Assembly (NCBI RefSeq): GCF_964656455.1 | Contig: NC_135715.1 | Location: 76,893,414 to 76,957,413, forward strand | Source of the DNA: Halichoerus grypus | Taxonomy: Eukaryota; Chordata; Mammalia; Carnivora; Phocidae | Reading direction: 5' to 3' | DNA: 64,000 nucleotides | Part shown: in pieces, positions 35,940 to 45,399 of the stretch | How the letters are laid out: each line of letters opens with the position of its first letter | Position numbering within the stretch: position 1 is the first letter of the stretch | The notes under the pieces: model-generated | What the model was told of the DNA's origin: nothing | The model's input: only the letters and a program-made list of their open reading frames with translations | Database searches by the model: none | Program-made: the position numbers and the translations under genes

Positions 35940-36265
35940 AGCTGGAATGGGATGATTCAGATTTTTAAGAATTAAGTTTAGATAAGGTCATGAAGGTAGG
36001 GCCCTAATGATTAGGTTAATACACTTATACAAAGAGATACCAGAGAACTTGTTCACTCTTTTATATGTGCACATAAAACAGGTCATGTGGATAAATAGCA
36101 AGATGGCAGCTACCTACAACCCAAGAAAAGAGACTATAGAATGAACTTACATTGTCAACCCCTTGATTCCAGCCTCCAGAACTATGAGAAATTAGTTTTT
36201 ACTGTTTAGGACACAAAGTTTATGACACTTTGCTTTGGCAGCCTAAGCTGACTAAGATAGTTATC
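35940..36265 (+). mobile_element. MLT1-type MaLR LTR, 3' part
   Basis: 'gtttagataaggtcatgaaggtagggccctaatg', 'tcaaccccttgattccagcctccagaactatgagaaatt', 'gacacaaagtttatgacactttgctttggcagcctaagctgactaagata' are the successive blocks of an MLT1 LTR of the ERVL-MaLR endogenous retrovirus class. It is a solo, decayed LTR with no viral gene. Confidence 0.75.
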
Positions 36266-36369
36266 AATTTGAAATTGACAGGATCTTATCAGTTAGATGT
36301 GCACTGGAGATGAAAGATTGATGAAAAAGTGAATAAAAAGTGATTATGAAAAAAAGTGATTATTAAATG

Positions 36370-36870
36370 TTTGAACAACTGAATAAACTGCTATTTACTA
36401 AGATAAGAAAAAAATTGGAGAAGCAGATTGAGGAGGAAAATCAAGAATCAGTACTGGATGTATTAAATTCAAAACATCTAAGTGAAGACATGAAGTAGAC
36501 AGTTGGATATTTAAGAGTGGGCTACAAGTTCAAGGCTTCATCCATGAATGGGTGATATTTAAAGCATGGGATTGCATGAGATCGCCTACAAAATAAATAT
36601 GATGAGATAAAATAATAGTTCTGAAGCTTGAGTAGCAAAGGGGACTGCAAAAAGTCAGCAGGAATGTAAGCTAAAAACAAGATAATAGTGTCCTATAAAC
36701 TGAGTCATCACATTTGTAAAGGAAAGTGTGATCAACTTTGTCAATTGTTGCTGAGAAGGTAAGTAATGAAGATTCATATTGATTATGCCACAGGAAGATT
36801 TTGGGGAGACTGTGAAGGTTTGGGGGAGACTGTGATGATTTCAGAGTATGGTGGGAGAGTATGAAACCTT
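36370..36870 (+). mobile_element. Ancient mammalian interspersed repeat, family not named
   Basis: 'caactgaataaactgctatttactaagat', 'gtagacagttggatatttaagag', 'gggtgatatttaaagcatgggattgcatgagatcgcc' and 'gtgatcaactttgtcaattgttgctgagaaggtaagtaatgaag' run collinear with a repeat seen across placental genomes. I recognise the text but cannot give the Repbase name with confidence. No frame is open. Confidence 0.5.
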
Positions 36871-37297
36871 AACTGGAATAGTTTCAAGAAAGTATAGACC
36901 CATAATGTGTTATTGTATCATGGTAAGGTAGCCATCTTCTCTTCCCCACAGTAAGAATTTGAACAACTGAATAAATAAAGTGTTCAAACACTAAAGAACC
37001 CCCCCCAGCCTTTCCTGTCCATCACTTACACCCATCAGAGATACCCACATACCCATTCACTATCACGCCTGGAGAGCTGAACAATGTGGAAAGATTATAG
37101 ACAAAAGGGTAAACAAAGAAAATGCAGATTATTCAGGTCAAACACAAAACTGTGACAGTGAAAATATCACTTAACTTAAATAGCAATTTTTGAAATATTA
37201 GCTTATGTTGATATTTTAAAGAGATGTAAACTTAAAAAATAAAAGCACATTGAAAATGGAGGGCATAAAATGATGTGTCTAAAAAAATGCAAATCTA
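36871..37297. other. AT-rich unique stretch
   Basis: No gene or family is recognised. A C8 run lies at 37000-37008. The 18-mer tttgaacaactgaataaa (36958-36975) repeats the one at 36370-36387. Confidence 0.5.
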
Positions 37298-37335
37298 GGG
37301 GCACCTGGGTGGCTCAATGGGTTAAGTGGCTGACT
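37298..37335 (+). mobile_element. SINE, left part, split by full-length L1
   Basis: ggggcacctgggtggctcaatgg opens a SINE whose remainder is at 44485-44649. The SINE duplication is aaaaatgcaaat(c/a)ta (37283-37297; 44650-44664, one mismatch). The last 14 bases, ttaagtggctgact (37322-37335), are one copy of the L1 target-site duplication. Confidence 0.96.
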
Positions 37336-37806
37336 TTTTTTTTTTTTTTAATTTTTTTATGGTTATGTTAATCCCCATACATTACATCATTAGTTTTAGA
37401 TATAGTGTTCCATGATTCATTGTTTGTGCATAACACCCAGTGCTCCATGCAGAACGTGCCCTCCTCAATACCCATCACCAGGCTAACCCATCCTCCCAAC
37501 CCCCTCCCCTCTAGAACCCTCAGTTTGTTTTTCAGAGTCCATTGTCTCTCATGGTTCTTCTCCCCCTCCGATTTCCCCCCCTTCATTCTTCCCCTCCTGC
37601 TACATTCTTCTTCTTTTTTTCTTTCTTAACATATATTGCCTTATTTGTTTCAGAGGTACAGATCTGAGATTCAACAGTCTTGCACAATTCACAGCGCTTA
37701 CCAGAACACATACCCTCCCCAGTGTCCATCACCCAGTCACCCCATCCCTCCCACCCCACCCCCCACTCCAGCAACCCTCAGTTTGTTTCCTGAGATTAAG
37801 AATTCC
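37336..37806 (-). other. L1 3' UTR with two related modules and poly(A) end
   Basis: On the minus strand the 3' UTR has module A (37806-37630: aaacaaactgagggttgctgg, then a G-rich tract opposite 37735-37770), a linker aagaaagaaaaaaagaagaag-type (opposite 37605-37628), and module B (37604-37350). Module B has the same aaacaaactgagggtt start and G-rich run (opposite 37480-37515). Both modules have runs of four or more G on the L1 sense strand, able in principle to form G-quadruplexes. The final hexamer is cataaa rather than aataaa, whereas the copy at 34052 keeps aataaa. Confidence 0.85.
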
Positions 37807-40306
37807 TCATATCAGTGAGGTCATATGATACATGTCTTTCTCTGTTTGACTTATTTCGCTCAGCATAATACCCTCCAGTTCCATCCACGTCGTTGCAAAT
37901 GGCAAGATCTCATTCCTTTTGATGGCTGCATAATATTCCATTGTATATATATACCACATCTTCTTTATCCATTCATCTGTTGATGGACATCTTGGCTCTT
38001 TCCACAGTTTGGCTATTGTGGACATTGCTGCTATAAACATCGGGGTGCACGTAGCCTTTCGGGTCCCTACTTTTGTATCTTTGGGGTAAATACCCAGTAG
38101 TGCAATTACTGGATCATATGGTAGCTCTATTTTCAACTTTTTGAGGAACCTCCATACTGTTTTCCAGAGTGGCTGCACCAGCTTGCATTCCCACCAACAG
38201 TGTAGGAGGGTTCCCCTTTCTCCGCATCCCCGCCAACATCTGTCATTTCCTGACTTGTTAATTTTAGCCATTCTGACTGGTGTGAGGTGGTATCTCATTG
38301 AGGTTTTGATTTGGATTTCCCTGATGCCGAGCGATATTGAACACTTTTTCATGTGTCTGTTGGCCATTTGGATGTCTTCTTTGGAAAAATGTCTGTTCAT
38401 GTCTTCTGCCCATTTCTTGATTGGATTCTTTGTTCTTTTGCTGTTGAGTTTGATGAGTTCTTTATAGATTTTGGATACTAGCCCTTTATCTGATATGTCA
38501 TTTGCAAATATCTTCTCCCATTCTGTCAGTTGTCTTTTGGTTTTGTTGACTGTTTCCTTTGCTTTGCAAAAGCTTTTTATCTTGATGAAGTCCCAATAGT
38601 TCATTTTTGCCCTTGCTTCCCTTGCCTTTGGCGATGTTTCTAGGAAGAAGTTGCTGCGGCTGAGGTCGAAGAGGTTGCTGCCTGTGTTCTCCTTTAGGAT
38701 TTTGATGGACTCCTGTCTCACATTGAGGTCTTTCAACCATTTGGAGTCTATTTTTGTGTGTGGTGTAAAAAATGGTCCAGTTTCATTCTTCTGCATGTGG
38801 CTGTCCAATTTTCCCAACACCATTTGTTGAAGAGACTGTCTTTTTTCCATTGGACATTCTTTCCTGCTTTGTCAAAGATGAGTTGACCATAGAGTTGAGG
38901 GTCCATTTCTGGGCTCTCTATTCTGTTCCATTGATCTATGTGTCTGTTTTGGTGCCAGTACCATACTGTCTTGATGATGACAGCTTTGTAGTAGAGCTGG
39001 AAGTCTGGAATTGTGATGCCGCCAGCTTTGCTTTTCTTTTTCAACATTCCTCTGGCTATGCGGGGTCTTTTCTGGTTCCATACAAATTTTAGGATTATTT
39101 GTTCCATTTCTTTGAAGAAAGTGGATGGTATTTTGATGGGGATTGCATTGAATGTGTAGATTGCTCTAGGTAGGATTGACATCTTCACAATATTTGTTCT
39201 TCCAATCCATGAGCATGGAACGTTTTTCCATTTCTTTGTGTCTTCCTCAATTTCTTTCATGAGTATTTTATAGTTTTCTGAGTACAGATCCTTTGCCTCT
39301 TTGGTTAGATTTATTCCTAGGTATCTTATGGTTTTGGGTGCAACTGTAAATGGGATTGACTCCTTAATTTCTCTTTCTTCTGACTTGTTGTTGGTGTATA
39401 GGAATGCCACTGACTTCTGTGCATTGATTTTATATCCTGCCACTTGACTGAATTCCTGTATGAGTTCTAGCAGTTTTGGGGTGGAGTCTTTGGGATTTTC
39501 CACATAAAGTATCATATCATCTGCAAAGAGTGAGAGTTTGACTTCTTCTTTGCCAATTTGGATGCCTTTGATTTCTTTTTGTTGTCTGATTGCTGTGGCT
39601 AGGACTTCCAATACTATGTTGAATAGCAGTGGTGATAGTGGACATCCCTGCCGTGTTCCTGACCTTAGGGGGAAAGCTCTCAGTTTTTCCCCATTGAGAA
39701 TGATATTTGCTGTAGGTTTTTCATATATGGCTTTTATGATATTGAGGTATGTACCCTCTATGCCTATACTCTGAAGAGTTTTGATCAAGAAAGGATGCTG
39801 TACTTTGACAAATGCTTTTTCTGCATCTATTGAGAGGATCATATGATTCTTGTTCTTTCTTTTGTTAATGTATTGTATCACGTTGATTGATTTGCGGATG
39901 TTGAACCAACCTTGCAGCCCAGGGATAAATCCGACTTGGTCGTGGTGAATAATCCTTTTAATGTACTGTTGGATCCTATTGGCTAGTATTTTGGTGAGAA
40001 TTTTTGCATCCATGTTCATCAGGGATATTGGTCTGTAATTCTCCTTTTTGATGGGGTCTTTGTCTGGTTTTGGGATCAAGGTAATGCTGGCCTCATAAAA
40101 TGAGTTTGGAAGTTTTCCTTCCATTTCTATTTTTTGGAACAGTTTCAGATGGATAGGTATTAATTCTTGAAATGTTTGGTAGAATTCCCCTGGGAAGCCA
40201 TCTGGCCCTGGGCTTTTGTGTTTTGGGAGATTTTTGATGACTGCTTCTATTTCCTTAGTGGTTATAGGTCTGTTCAGGTTTTCTATTTCTTCCTGGTTCA
40301 GTTTTG

Positions 40307-40335
40307 GTAGTTGATACCTCTCTAGTATCAACTAC
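40307..40335. repeat. 11-bp perfect inverted repeat at the ORF2 frameshift
   Basis: gtagttgatac (40307-40317) and gtatcaactac (40325-40335) flank a 7-base loop. The right arm overlaps the start of the 45-bp duplication. The geometry suggests that one arm was copied from the other during a template switch. Confidence 0.95.
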
Positions 40336-40418
40336 TTCCAGGTTATCTAATTTGCTGGCATAGAGTTGCTCATCCATTACTTCCAGGTTATCTAATTTGC
40401 TGGCATAGAGTTGCTCAT
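40333..40418. repeat. 45-bp-period tandem duplication within ORF2
   Basis: Forty-one identical bases starting tacttccaggtt occur at 40333-40373 and again at 40378-40418. On the L1 strand this doubles fifteen codons ([13 protein letters not shown] twice). The identity shows it is recent. Confidence 0.97.
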
Positions 40419-41739
40419 AATATGTTCTTATAATTGCTTGTATTTCTTTGGTGTTGGTTGTGATTTCTCCTCTTTTATTCATGATTTTGTTGATTTGGGT
40501 CATTTCTCTTTTCTTTTTGATAAGTCTGGCCAGGGGCTTATCAATCTTGTTAATTCCTTCAAAGAACCAGCTCCTAGTTTCGTTGATCTGTTCTACTGTT
40601 CTTTTGGTTTCTATTTCATTGATTTCTGCTCTGATCTTTCTTATTTCTCTTCTCCTGCTGGGTTTAGGCTTTATTTGCTGTTCTTTCTCCAGCTCCTTTA
40701 GGTGTAGGGTTAGGTTGTGTACTTGAGACCTTTCTTGTTTCTTGAGGAAGGCTTGTATTGCTATATACTTTCCTCTTAGGACTGCCTTTGCTGTATCCCA
40801 AAGATTTTGAATAGTTGTGTTTTCATTTTCATTGGTTTCCATGAATTTTTTTAATTCTTCTTTAATTTCCTGGTTGACCCATTCATTCTTCAGTAGGATG
40901 CTCTTTAGCCTCCACGTATTTGAGTTCTTTCCGACTTTCCTCTTGTGATTGAGTTCTAGTTTCAAAGCATTGTGGTCTGAAAATAGGCAGGGGATGATCC
41001 CAATCTTCTGGTACTGGTTGAGACCTGATTTATGACCTAGGATGTGATCTATTCTGGGGAATGTTCCATGGGCACTAGAGAAGAATGTGTATTCCGTTGC
41101 TCTGGGATGGAATGTTCTGAATATGTCTGTGAAGTCCATTTGGTCCAGTGTGTCATTTAAAGTCTTTATTTCCTTGTTGATCTTTTGCTTAGACGATCTG
41201 TCCATTTCAGTGAGGGGGGTGTTAAAGTCCCCCACTATTATTGTATTGTTGTCGATGTGTTTCTTTGCTTTTGTTATTAATTGCCTTATATAATTGGCTG
41301 CTCCCATGTTAGGGGCATAGATATTTACAATTGTTAGATCTTCTTGTTGGATAGACCCTTTAAGTAGGATATAGTGTCCTTCCTCATCTCTTATTACAGT
41401 CTTTGGTTTAAAATCTAATTTGTCTGATATAAGGATTGCCACCCCAGCTTTCTTTTGGTGTCCATTAGCATGGTAAATGGTTTTCCACCCCCTCACTTTC
41501 AATCTGGGGGTGTCTTTGGGTCTAAAATGAGTCTCTTGCAGACAGCATATCGATGGGTCTTGTTTTTTAATCCAATCTGATAGCCTGTGTCTTTTGATTG
41601 GGGCATTTAGCCCATTTACATTCAGGGTAACTATTGAAAGATAGGAATTCAGTGCCATTGTATTGCCTGTAAAGTGACTGTTACTGTATATTGTTTGTGT
41701 TCCTTTCTGGTCTATGTTGCTTTTAGGCTCTCTCTTTGC

Positions 41740-42635
41740 TTAGAGGACCCCTTTCAAGATTTCTTGTAGGGCTGGTTTCGTGTTTGCAAATTCCTTTAGT
41801 TTTTGTTTGTCCTGGAAGCTTTTTATCTCTCCTTCAATTTTCAATGACAGCCTAGCTGGATATAGTATTCTTGGCTGCATATTTTTCTCATTTAGTGCTC
41901 TGAATATGTCCTGCCAGTCCTTTCTGGCCTGCCAGGTCTCTGTGGATAAGTCTGTTGCCAATCTAATGTTTCTACCATTGTAGGTTACAGATCTCTTCTC
42001 CCGAGCTGTTTTCAGGATTTTCTCTTTGTCTCTGAGACTCTAAGTTTTACTATTAGATGTCGGGGTGTTGACCTATTTTTATTGATTTTGAGAGGGGTTC
42101 TCTGTGCTTCCTGGATTTTGATGCCTGTTTCCTTCCCCAAATTAGGGAAGTTCTCTGCTATAATTTGCTCCATTATACCTTCTGCCCCTCTCTCTCTTTC
42201 TTCTTCTTCTGGGATCCCAATTATTCTAATGTTGTTTCGTCTTATGGTATCGTTTATCTCTCGAATTCTGCCCTCGTGATCCAGTAGTTGTTTATCTCTC
42301 TTTTTCTCAGCTTCTTTATTTTCCATCATTTGGTCTTCTATCTCACTGATTCTTTCTTCTGCCTCATTTATCCTAGCAGTTAGCGCCCCCATATTTGATT
42401 GCACCTCATTGATAGCCTTTTTGATTTCTACTTGGTTAGATTTTAGTTCTTTTACTTCTCCAGAAAGGGTTTCTCTAATAACTTCCATGTTTTTTTCAAG
42501 CCCAGCTAGTATTTTTAAAGTGATGATTCTGAACTCTAGATCTGACATCGTACTAATGTCCGTATTGAGTAGGTCCCTGGCAGTCGGTACTACCTCTTGT
42601 TCTTTTTGTTGAGGTGATTTTTTCCGTCTTGTCAT
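41740..42635 (-). pseudogene. L1 ORF1 (RNA-binding chaperone), one frameshift
   Basis: ORF1 protein coats L1 RNA as a trimer. Piece 1 starts at 42635 with a basic MTRRKKSP N-terminus. It continues through a coiled-coil stretch rich in E, I and K (about residues 45-125, e.g. ITLKILAGLEKNMEVIRETL and ARINEAEERISEIEDQM), then the RRM-like domain (RRNNIRIIGIPEEEE) up to PRHLIVKL, and stops at 42012. The C-terminal domain continues in another frame (41961-41740: LSTETWQARKDWQDIF, ARLSLKIEGEIKSF). A one-base loss near 42035-42042 (cttagagtctc on the L1 strand) explains the break. The full frame would be near 300 residues, roughly the usual mammalian length, though shorter than human ORF1 (338 residues). 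Confidence 0.93.
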
Positions 42636-42890
42636 TTTGTGCAGAGGAGAATAGATTAATGAGGGAACAAAATGCTAGCAGGGTAACAACGTCCCCAGAA
42701 AATATACTCTAAACAAATCAATAAAGACCTGAAGCAGTGGGAAAAGAAAGGGAAAGAGAGAAAAAAGAAAAGGAAAGAAAAAAAGAAAAAAGAAAAAGAT
42801 AAAGATAAAAACAAACAAAAGCAGAACAAAACAACAAAACAAAAACAGAATGTGATCGAATATGATCAGGCTGGATTATAGATCAGTGCC

Positions 42891-43340
42891 ACACACTAGA
42901 TTTTGGGTGTATTTTGGTCTGTTAAAAGAAAGTCCCTCCCAAAATTTTAAAGAAAGAAAAACTTATATATGTACAAAAATAAGGGTTGATATGATGAAGG
43001 GATGGAATATGACTGTAAAGATGGAAATTATAAAAAATTTTAAAAAAGGATTTGATAAGTTGTTTGAAAAAAGAAAGAAGAAGATTAAAAAAAAAAAAAG
43101 AAAGAAAAAAGGGAGAGAATGTGATCAGGCAGGGGAGTAGAAAAAAACCATACACTAGAGATTTAAAGTATATTTTGATCTGTTAGAAGAAACTATCTCA
43201 AGATTTTAAAGAGAGAACAACTTATATATATATGCCAAAAATACGGGTAACTACTATGAAGGGATAGAATATGACTTTAAAAATGAAAAATAAAAATGTT
43301 TTTTTTTAAAAAAGGGATTGATAAGATGTTGGTTGAAAAA
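42891..43340. repeat. Tandem 260-bp unit in the L1 5' UTR
   Basis: The blocks acactaga, tattttgg/atctgtta, aaagaaa, cttatatat and atgaaggga(t)ggaatatgact recur in the same order at 42893 and 43152 (offset 259) and at 42993 and 43256 (offset 263). The unit is duplicated and diverged, the second copy shorter. Confidence 0.8.
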
Positions 43341-44460
43341 GGGAAAAAGAAAAATTCAAAAAAAAAGAAAAAAGGAAAAAGAAAAAAAGACAGTTAAAAA
43401 AAATAATTAACTTTGAAAGACTAAAGAATCATGGTAAAAAAGCCATGAATTCTATGTGCAGTATTCCCCTAGCGCTGGAGTTCTGCCGTTCTCATTGATC
43501 GGTAAACTTGGTCTTGGCTGGCTGTTCTCGCTGATCTTCTGGGGGAGGGGCCTGTTGCCATGGTTCCCAAATGTCTTTGCCCCGCCCTTGCCGGTCTGGG
43601 CTAAGTAATCTGCTCGGGTTTGCTCTCCGGAGCTTTTGTTCCCTGCAAGCTTTCCGTACAGCTTTGGAGGCGGAGAGTGAAAATGGCGGCCTCCCAGTCT
43701 CCGCCCCGGAGGAGCCGAGAACTCGGGGTCCCGCTCCTCAGCGAGCCCCCAGAGAAAAGCAGTCAGTCACTCCCGTCTCCCTGGTCTCCGGCCACACTCC
43801 GCGCTCTCCCGGCCTGTGACCGCGCCTTTCTATCTGGCACCCGACCCCGGGTGGAGTCTCCAAACCCAGCAGATCCCCGCGGTGCGCTCCCGCACCTCTC
43901 CTCCCGGGGGAAGAAGGTGAGTCTCCCCGGATCTGCCGCTTGTTGGGTCCCTGCTGGAGGAGCAGTGGCCCGACTGTGCCGCGGATCACGGTTTATAGCA
44001 ACCCCGAGCTGAGAGCCCGCGCCTGGGCTCCGCCTCTGCAGCCAGCTTCCTTGCTCTGATACCTGGGAGCTCTGCTGCACTCAGGCACCCCCGGTCTTTC
44101 TGTGACCCCGAGGGTCCTGAGACCACACTGTCCCGCGAGGGTTCCACCCCCCACTTCGCCACCAGAGTGACGTCCCTCAGCGGAGCAGACTTCTAAAAGT
44201 TCCGATTTTGTGCTCCGTGGCTCTATCACTTGCCAGAAGCGGCCGATGGAGGCCCCTCCCCCGCCGTCTATCCTCCCAAATAACGCCTCGGATTCACTTC
44301 TCCGCACGTCCTACCTTCCAGAAAGTGGTCGCTTTTCTGTTCAGAGAGTTGTTGCTATTCTTTTCTTCGATCTCCTGTTGAGTTTGTAGGTGTTCAGAAT
44401 GGTTTGATCCCTATCCAGCTGAATTCCCGAGAGGAGACGAAATCCACGTCTCCTACTCCT

Positions 44461-44471
44461 CCGCCATCTTG
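44461..44471 (-). promoter_or_regulatory. YY1-type site at the L1 5' end
   Basis: On the L1 strand caagatggcgg lies 14-24 bases from the 5' end. In human L1 a YY1 site at the equivalent place directs transcription to start at the first base. Its presence supports an intact 5' terminus. Confidence 0.8.
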
Positions 44472-44484
44472 CTCCGCCCCCGCC

Positions 44485-44649
44485 TTAAGTGGCTGACTCT
44501 TGATTTTGGCTCAGGTAATGGTCTCAGGGTCCTGAGATCCCAGCGTCTCGGCATCTGGCTCTGTGCTCAGCGGGGAGTCTGCTCCCTCTCCCTCTGCATG
44601 CACCCCCGCCCCCCACTCTCTCTTTCTCTCAAATAAATAAATCTTTTTT
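44485..44649 (+). mobile_element. SINE, right part, split by full-length L1
   Basis: It starts with the second copy of ttaagtggctgact and continues 'cttgattttggctcagg', 'gctcagcggggagtctgctcc', CT-rich tract and aaataaataaatctttttta. Joined in thought to 37298-37335 it gives one ordinary older-type SINE. Confidence 0.96.
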
Positions 44650-44664
44650 AAAAATGCAAATATA

Positions 44665-45399
44665 TTAGCAGTAGGTTTTTAGAGCTATTTACTCTGTCAG
44701 TGATTGACAGGACCATGAAGTTAAAAACAAACAAATGAAAAGGTCAATAATTTACTGAATCCAGAATTTAAGGAAAAAGCTCATCACCATCTCTCTCATT
44801 TTAGAAAAAATATGAACCCTTGGTATAGGTTTAACAAATAATGGCAGAAGAGGTTGTACTGCCATCTATTAACGGCCAATTTCTAAAAAGTAGTCAAAAC
44901 AGAAATTTGTTACAGGAAGGACAAACAGAAGTTTACTGGTGACAGAAAAAGGCCATTGCCCAAGAGGTGACTTTGAGTATAAGTCAATTTCAAGGTACTA
45001 ACAGAGACAGGGGCATGTGGTCAGGAGGCGGGAGAGTTTCGCCTATGTCTTAATATTGAAGTAAGACTCCTGATTTCAGAGTTAATGAAAGAACTTCAAA
45101 GCGCCCTGAGCGCCGCTGTGTTTCCCTGATTACAAAGATGCGCTGCTGCGCAGGGGCCCCGTGTCGGAACTTGTGGCCACTGCAGTCTCTGTGATGTGGT
45201 GAGGACGAAGAGGAATCTCGGCTTCACGACCCTATATTGCCTGAAGACAGGTTCCGTATGGACTGGCTGTGTTTATGTTTCCTGGAATAACAGGACCAGC
45301 AACGGCAAATGCAATGTTATTCCAAAGAAACAAGCTGACTTCAGGACATGACTGTCAAGAGGTTGGGACAGAGACCTCTGTGGTGAGGCAATAGGGAGT
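44665..45399. other. Unique stretch with a small CpG cluster
   Basis: No gene or repeat is recognised. 45101-45230 holds about eleven CpG dinucleotides (gcgccctgagcgccgctg, atgcgctgctgcgc, cccgtgtcgg), against almost none in the neighbouring unique DNA. Confidence 0.5.

Larger units (their letters stand above)
37807..41658 (-). pseudogene. L1 ORF2 (endonuclease/reverse transcriptase), two frameshifts
   Basis: ORF2 protein nicks target DNA and copies L1 RNA. Three overlapping-frame pieces cover the whole protein. Piece 1 (41658-40255) has the AP-type endonuclease, with TLNVNGLN at the N-terminus, QETH around residue 41, GDFN near 145 and SDHN near 230. Piece 2 (to 38748) has the Z and reverse-transcriptase domains, including [16 protein letters not shown] and the catalytic FADD (39527-39516). 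Piece 3 (38850-37807) has the C-terminus with the [18 protein letters not shown] cysteine/histidine cluster. Frameshift 1 is near 40320, next to a 45-bp in-frame tandem duplication. Frameshift 2 is at an A6 run (38767-38772), consistent with a one-base loss. In RT motif A the usual second Asp of DAEKAFD is Val (codon 39809-39807), while the catalytic first Asp remains. Combined length is close to the usual roughly 1,275 residues. Confidence 0.95.
37336..44484 (-). mobile_element. Full-length carnivore LINE-1
   Basis: A 7.15-kb minus-strand L1 flanked by a perfect 14-bp duplication ttaagtggctgact (37322-37335; 44485-44498). From its 5' end: CpG-rich 5' UTR of about 1.85 kb, ORF1 (42635-41740), an 81-bp spacer, ORF2 (41658-37807), a dimeric 3' UTR and a poly(A) tail (poly-T at 37336-37348). 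It sits inside a SINE, so it is the younger of the two. Length and complete 5' end mark it as full length. Its lesions are one frameshift in ORF1, two in ORF2, a 45-bp duplication and one substitution at a conserved reverse-transcriptase residue. It therefore cannot make both proteins as it stands, if the assembly is right at these points. Confidence 0.98.
42636..44484 (-). promoter_or_regulatory. L1 5' UTR / internal promoter
   Basis: About 1.85 kb. The upstream part (44484-43480) is GC-rich and full of CpG, the only CpG-island-like sequence in the window. The downstream part (43440-42640) is purine-rich on the plus strand and includes two diverged copies of a roughly 260-bp unit. Promoter function is inferred from L1 biology. 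The plus-strand (antisense) frames 43571-43819 and 43620-44012 lie in the CpG-rich part. I do not claim they are translated. Confidence 0.88.

Noticed and set aside
7916..36265. Endogenous retrovirus with genes between the two MLT1 pieces (7.9 kb and 36 kb)
   Set aside because: The two LTR scraps are 28 kb apart, belong to different insertions and have no internal retroviral sequence between them.
37807..41658. Long open frames as host protein-coding genes
   Set aside because: They are the pieces of L1 ORF2, with endonuclease and reverse-transcriptase motifs, inside a bounded L1 insertion.
43620..44012. 130-codon frame as a gene in a CpG island
   Set aside because: The CpG-rich DNA is the L1 5' UTR. 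The frame is antisense to the L1, and I only flag it as an antisense-frame question.
45101..45230. A host CpG-island promoter
   Set aside because: The cluster is only about 130 bp, has no exon or core promoter motif, and is too small to call. Listed only as an observation.
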